From Occallatibacter riparius (lineage in GTDB: Bacteria > Acidobacteriota > Terriglobia > Terriglobales > Acidobacteriaceae): 64,000 nt of DNA. Position numbers and translations under genes: made by a program. Positions 60,930-64,000 of the stretch are shown here, in pieces. Location: the NCBI RefSeq assembly GCF_025264625.1, contig NZ_CP093313.1, forward strand, positions 4,774,001 through 4,838,000, read 5' to 3'. The notes under the pieces were generated by a model. The model was not told where the DNA came from, did not search any database, and was given only the letters and a program-made list of their open reading frames with translations. Position 1 is the stretch's first letter, and the number at the start of each line of letters is the position of its first letter.

Positions 60930-61700
60930 ATGGTCCGACACTCTCTCCTGCCAATCCGGGATAAGTACCCTACGCGCGGCAAGCGCCGTCCACCAGTCCG
61001 CGTGCTTGTTGCGGCAGCAATTCTGGCCTTGCTCTGCGGTACCTGGGTCGCGCTCTACGTTCAACAGCGCACGCTTCAATCCCGCGCCGAGACCCTGCTT
61101 GCCGCTGTGCAACGGGTTAAGCTCGGCACTACAAGTTCCGCCGATGCTCAGGCCGTCATTGCCACCTGGTATCAATTTGGCCCGGTCGGCACGACCTGCG
61201 GCCCCGACGGATGCTCGTCAGTAATTCGCCTCCGTCACACGCTGCCCGGCCCACTTACCCGCCACGGCGAGAGGCCGGCGAACAACCAGCTCGCGGGTCT
61301 GGCAGATCACCTCGGCCTGCGCGGCTCCGCCGTGAGCGCCGGCTTGAAATACAAGAATGGAGTAGTTACCGGCAAGGCATTCTCCGTGGAAGTCATGCTG
61401 CCGTTCCGCGACTGGTTGGTGCGCGGAGAGTTCGTTCCCAACCTAGCCGTGTTGTCGAATGAAACCGCCGCGTTCACTGAAGACGAGCTCCAGCACGTCT
61501 TGCCCACGCGTCCCTATTGTGTGGTGCGCAGGATGAAGGGTCCAGGCAGCCTCAGCATCAGCTTCATGCCCCAGGAGCCCGCTGATCGCCAGGCGCAATA
61601 CATGGACTTTCGCCTCTCCTGCATCTCGCAGTTCACCCCATGCAACCAGGAAAGCCAGATACTCCCGGCAGCCTCGGAGTTAGTAAACGAGACATTCTGA
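60930..61700 (+). CDS. Membrane-anchored protein of unknown function
   Basis: 256 residues. A basic start (RGKRRPPVR) is followed by one TM helix (VLVAAAILALLCGTWVALYV) and an extracytoplasmic domain with five cysteines (TCGPDGC, PYCVV, SCIS, TPCNQ). It starts 28 bp after menC and may be in the same transcript. No family was recognised. Confidence 0.65.
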   Translation: MVRHSLLPIRDKYPTRGKRRPPVRVLVAAAILALLCGTWVALYVQQRTLQSRAETLLAAVQRVKLGTTSSADAQAVIATWYQFGPVGTTCGPDGCSSVIRLRHTLPGPLTRHGERPANNQLAGLADHLGLRGSAVSAGLKYKNGVVTGKAFSVEVMLPFRDWLVRGEFVPNLAVLSNETAAFTEDELQHVLPTRPYCVVRRMKGPGSLSISFMPQEPADRQAQYMDFRLSCISQFTPCNQESQILPAASELVNETF

Positions 61701-61721
61701 GTTAGAACGAACAGCACCGCA

Positions 61722-61759
61722 CAAAAAACGGGACGGAGAGCGGTCAGTCTCTCCATCCC
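61722..61759 (-). terminator. Rho-independent terminator of the secreted lectin-like gene
   Basis: Hairpin arms at 61730-61740 (GGGACGGAGAG) and 61749-61759 (CTCTCCATCCC). Read on the minus strand, GTTTTTTG follows. It could act in both directions but the T-run favours minus. Confidence 0.8.
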
Positions 61760-61811
61760 TTCACGTCTTACAACCGGCCAGCGCCTTTTGTCTGGCCTTC
61801 TTTCATCTCGC

Positions 61812-63125
61812 TTACCAGCTATACAGCATGAAGTTGTCGAGATACACCTTCGACGAACCCGACGTCGATGTATAGCCGTCAATCTGGAAGTTCGCATTGA
61901 GGCTCGGACCCCAGCCCAGCGCAAATGCCGACAGCACAGTTACGTTCAGATCCTGCTGCGTGCCATCCAGCCAAACTGATTGGTAAGTCACGTTGCCCGA
62001 GCTATCGCGCGAGTACTGCATCTGCACGTGATGCCACGTATTGGTAGCCCACTTCTGCGGATTGCAAGTCTGCGTCGAGTGAAGCCAGTGAGCTACCGGG
62101 CTCGTCGGGCTTCCGCTGTTCACCGTGTAGTCCCACGTGTTCGACCATCCATCGCACTGGAACCCGAAGATCACCGTCTGCCCATTCGACATCACCTGAT
62201 TGAGATCCATCTCGATATTGGCGATCCCCGTCGACGGGCTGGCAATGTAGATCCGCGTGTCATACACAAAGTTCGTGTAAGTCTGGTTGTTTCCGAACTT
62301 GACGTTGTAGCGCTCGCCGCCGTAGTTGGTATACGACGTCGCAAACTGCCGCGCAGAGCCGCTCACCGCGGGACTCGTCACCAGTTGCATCGCGCCCGTG
62401 GAAGTCCCCGGCGTGCCCGCGTCATGCTCCCCGGTCCACACCGTCAGGTTCTGCAGGGCCTTGGCAACCACGGCGTTCGACGGAATGGTCGGTCCAGAGG
62501 AGCCAGAGGTTGTGACCGGAGCCTTGACTGATACCGCCACGTCGGTCACGCACGAAGCTCCATTCGTACCCCATGACTTCACGTGCAGCGTGTGCGCGCC
62601 TGTGCTTGCGCTCACTTTGGCGTTCACGCTCGTCGCATTCACGATCGTTGTGGACGAACTCGAGTCAAGCGAGTAGCCGAACGCGGTAAGCGTCTTCCCC
62701 TGGCACAGAGTGCCTGAAGCGACCAGCGAAAACGGCGACGTCAACGAAGCACCCGCCGTTGGGCTCGAAACCACAACGTTGGTGCTGGTCGAACTTGCCG
62801 GCGCGGCCTGAACCACGGAAATGTTTACATTGGTCGTGCAGGATGCGCCCTTGTTACCCCACGACTTCACATGCAGAACGTGGGCCCCTTGCGGCGCGGA
62901 GACGCTCGCGGTCATCGAACTGCCCGATGCCGTAATTGTGTTGGTGCTGTTATCGAGGGAGTAGCCCATAGCTGAGATAGTTTGCGAAGAGCACGGGCTG
63001 GCGGTTGCGGAAAAGCTAAAGGGTGAAGTCACTGTCGCGCCGTTCGCTGGGCTATTGACGGTAACGTTGGCCAGGGCCGGCGCTGCACACGGCAGCGCAA
63101 GAACAAAAAGGCAGAGAGCTTTCAT
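61812..63125 (-). CDS. Secreted protein with two Ig-like repeats and a lectin/LamG-like domain
   Basis: 437 residues. Signal peptide (MKALCLFVLALPCAAPALA), then two tandem ~90-residue Ig-like repeats that each begin VNSPANGATVTSPFSFSA or VSSPTAGASLTSPFSLVA and end LHVKSWGxxGASC. The C-terminal ~210 residues form a beta-sandwich (WTGEHDAGTPG...NTWHHVQMQYSRDSSGNVTYQSVWLDGTQ), like concanavalin/LamG folds. Likely a cell-surface or secreted carbohydrate-binding protein (inference). The GTG at 63155 is a weaker start. The ~480-bp region upstream holds two CRP/FNR-type sites. Confidence 0.82.
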   Translation of the reverse strand: MKALCLFVLALPCAAPALANVTVNSPANGATVTSPFSFSATASPCSSQTISAMGYSLDNSTNTITASGSSMTASVSAPQGAHVLHVKSWGNKGASCTTNVNISVVQAAPASSTSTNVVVSSPTAGASLTSPFSLVASGTLCQGKTLTAFGYSLDSSSSTTIVNATSVNAKVSASTGAHTLHVKSWGTNGASCVTDVAVSVKAPVTTSGSSGPTIPSNAVVAKALQNLTVWTGEHDAGTPGTSTGAMQLVTSPAVSGSARQFATSYTNYGGERYNVKFGNNQTYTNFVYDTRIYIASPSTGIANIEMDLNQVMSNGQTVIFGFQCDGWSNTWDYTVNSGSPTSPVAHWLHSTQTCNPQKWATNTWHHVQMQYSRDSSGNVTYQSVWLDGTQQDLNVTVLSAFALGWGPSLNANFQIDGYTSTSGSSKVYLDNFMLYSW

Positions 63126-63342
63126 CAGAGGGCCGTACCATTTCTCTGCAGACACACATCGGCTTGCAAGATCCTGCTCTTGCAGAGGACTGTCTGTGTG
63201 CCCAGGCGAACGGGGAGGTCACACAGCAGTGCCTCAGAAGATCTACACGACTGTAATCGTTGCAGCTTTATTTTGATTGTTGAGTCGACGTTACCCTAAG
63301 GAGGTAACCAAAGCAATAGATTTCCGACGTTACGTGAGTTGT

Positions 63343-63359
63343 AGTGACCATCGTCACAA
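63343..63359. promoter_or_regulatory. CRP/FNR-type operator 1
   Basis: AGTGACCATCGTCACAA: GTGA-N6-TCAC. It lies between the divergent secreted-protein and DUF2076 genes. Confidence 0.55.
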
Positions 63360-63451
63360 TCGGCCTCTAAGTGCTAGAAACTACGTCAGGCCTTCGAGTT
63401 ACATAAGCCGACTTGCATACACGCAATAGGTCGTCTCATATCGTGAAAAGT

Positions 63452-63469
63452 CAGTGACTCAGGTCACAT
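63452..63469. promoter_or_regulatory. CRP/FNR-type operator 2
   Basis: CAGTGACTCAGGTCACAT: GTGA-N6-TCAC, centred 110 bp from operator 1 and about 140 bp before the DUF2076 start. Confidence 0.55.
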
Positions 63470-63601
63470 GTGAACCAACGGGAACCCGCGCCCCGCTTGC
63501 TTCGTACCGTTTTGGGGCGCGTGCAACTTTGTCCCTGTGCCTGCGTCTCAATCGGGAGGCGCAGGCCCTGTTAAACCAAAGGCGCAGCCGGAGGAAACTC
63601 A

Positions 63602-64000
63602 GTGACTCCCCAGGAACAACAGCTCTTGATGCAACTCACCCAGCGAATCAACCAGACACCACTCCAGGAGAAGGATCCCGACGCGCAGAACCTGCTGGGA
63701 CGCGAACTCGGCGCCAACTCCGATGCGCTCTACATCATGGCGCAGACCGTGCTGGTGCAGAACATGGCGCTCGAACAGCTCAAGTCGCAAGTGGAGCAAC
63801 TGAAGCAGCAGGCCCAGCAGGTACAGCAGCCCGCGCACGCCACCAGCTTTCTCGGCCGCCTCTTCGGCGACAAGGATGACGCGCAGCCCGCGCCAACGCA
63901 GCAATATCAGCAGCCGCAGCAATACCAGCCGCAGCAACAGGGCTGGCAGCCTGTGCCCAACTACCAGCAAGCTCCTCCGCCGCCATACGCGCAGCCGCAA
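63602..64000 (+). CDS. DUF2076 family protein, N-terminal part (cut by window end)
   Basis: 133 codons visible, with no stop before the window end. A GTG start has GGAGG 7 bases upstream. The N terminus TPQEQQLLMQLTQRINQTP...QEKDPDAQNLL and the helix VLVQNMALEQLKSQVEQLKQQ match DUF2076. Then FLGRLFG and a Gln/Pro-rich low-complexity stretch (QQYQQPQQYQPQQQ) follow. The role of the family is unknown. Confidence 0.88.
   Translation, partial: MTPQEQQLLMQLTQRINQTPLQEKDPDAQNLLGRELGANSDALYIMAQTVLVQNMALEQLKSQVEQLKQQAQQVQQPAHATSFLGRLFGDKDDAQPAPTQQYQQPQQYQPQQQGWQPVPNYQQAPPPPYAQPQ

Noticed and set aside
63130..63300. Possible c-di-GMP-type riboswitch upstream of the secreted lectin-like gene
   Set aside because: Some GC-rich hairpins are present, but the conserved core and tetraloop/receptor elements could not be found.

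Overview
The window looks like the chromosome of an acidobacterium, probably class Terriglobia (old subdivision 1). It is GC-rich with strong GC bias at third codon positions. It also carries protein types that are hallmarks of that group: a VWFA-related acidobacterial domain protein (26527-27729), an M56 sensor peptidase fused to a TIGR03435-type C-terminal domain (43361-45199), and many small intergenic palindromic repeats. No rRNA, tRNA, CRISPR array, prophage or intact classical insertion sequence was seen. Species-level placement cannot be made from the sequence by eye.

Layout. 0-10.8 kb: end of an MFS transporter, an SDR reductase, coaBC (coenzyme A synthesis) with a family-4 uracil-DNA glycosylase 3 bp downstream, a TonB-C/thioredoxin fusion protein, a small membrane protein overlapping a ROK/polyphosphate-glucokinase-like gene, priA and a secreted protein. 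10.9-18.9 kb: a decayed gene, an HU/IHF protein, a LuxR-type regulator, an orphan terminator, a SYLF protein, an LpxL-like acyltransferase, a stop-interrupted gene, lpxD, DUF763 and a GNAT gene. 19-29.9 kb: a LolC/E-like permease, a secreted propeller protein, hslR, a zinc alcohol dehydrogenase, an S55 (SpoIVB-like) protein, the VWFA protein, a REP-associated tyrosine transposase inside its own repeats, and erpA.

30-37 kb is the least ordinary part. It has a C-tract repeat field, an SRPBCC/ArsR operon, a nitronate-monooxygenase-like enzyme and a STAS/pseudo-receiver protein. These are followed by an AT-richer island with a membrane protein operon whose first gene is split by a single in-frame TGA. 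37-50.4 kb: ppdK, a GntR-ABC transporter operon, a BlaI/M56 pair, a secreted protein, a STAS protein, queG, a cold-shock protein and a YihY protein. 50.4-64 kb: a toxin-antitoxin pair with a clear operator, a YVTN propeller lipoprotein, a DAHP synthase, prepilin peptidase, an amidohydrolase, DUF4184, mazG, and a GNAT gene next to a menC/N-succinylamino-acid racemase gene. It ends with a membrane-anchored protein, a secreted Ig-like/lectin-like protein and the start of a DUF2076 gene.

Functionally the window is mainly housekeeping (CoA, queuosine, aromatic amino acids, lipid A, replication restart, Fe-S assembly) with small regulatory and accessory modules between. The most distinctive signals are regulatory palindromes that can be read directly (GntR, BlaI, toxin-antitoxin and CRP/FNR-type sites), a hairpin repeat family with covarying stems that has entered the coding sequence of the uracil-DNA glycosylase, the transposase/REP module, and a GNAT plus racemase pair that suggests D-amino-acid conversion.
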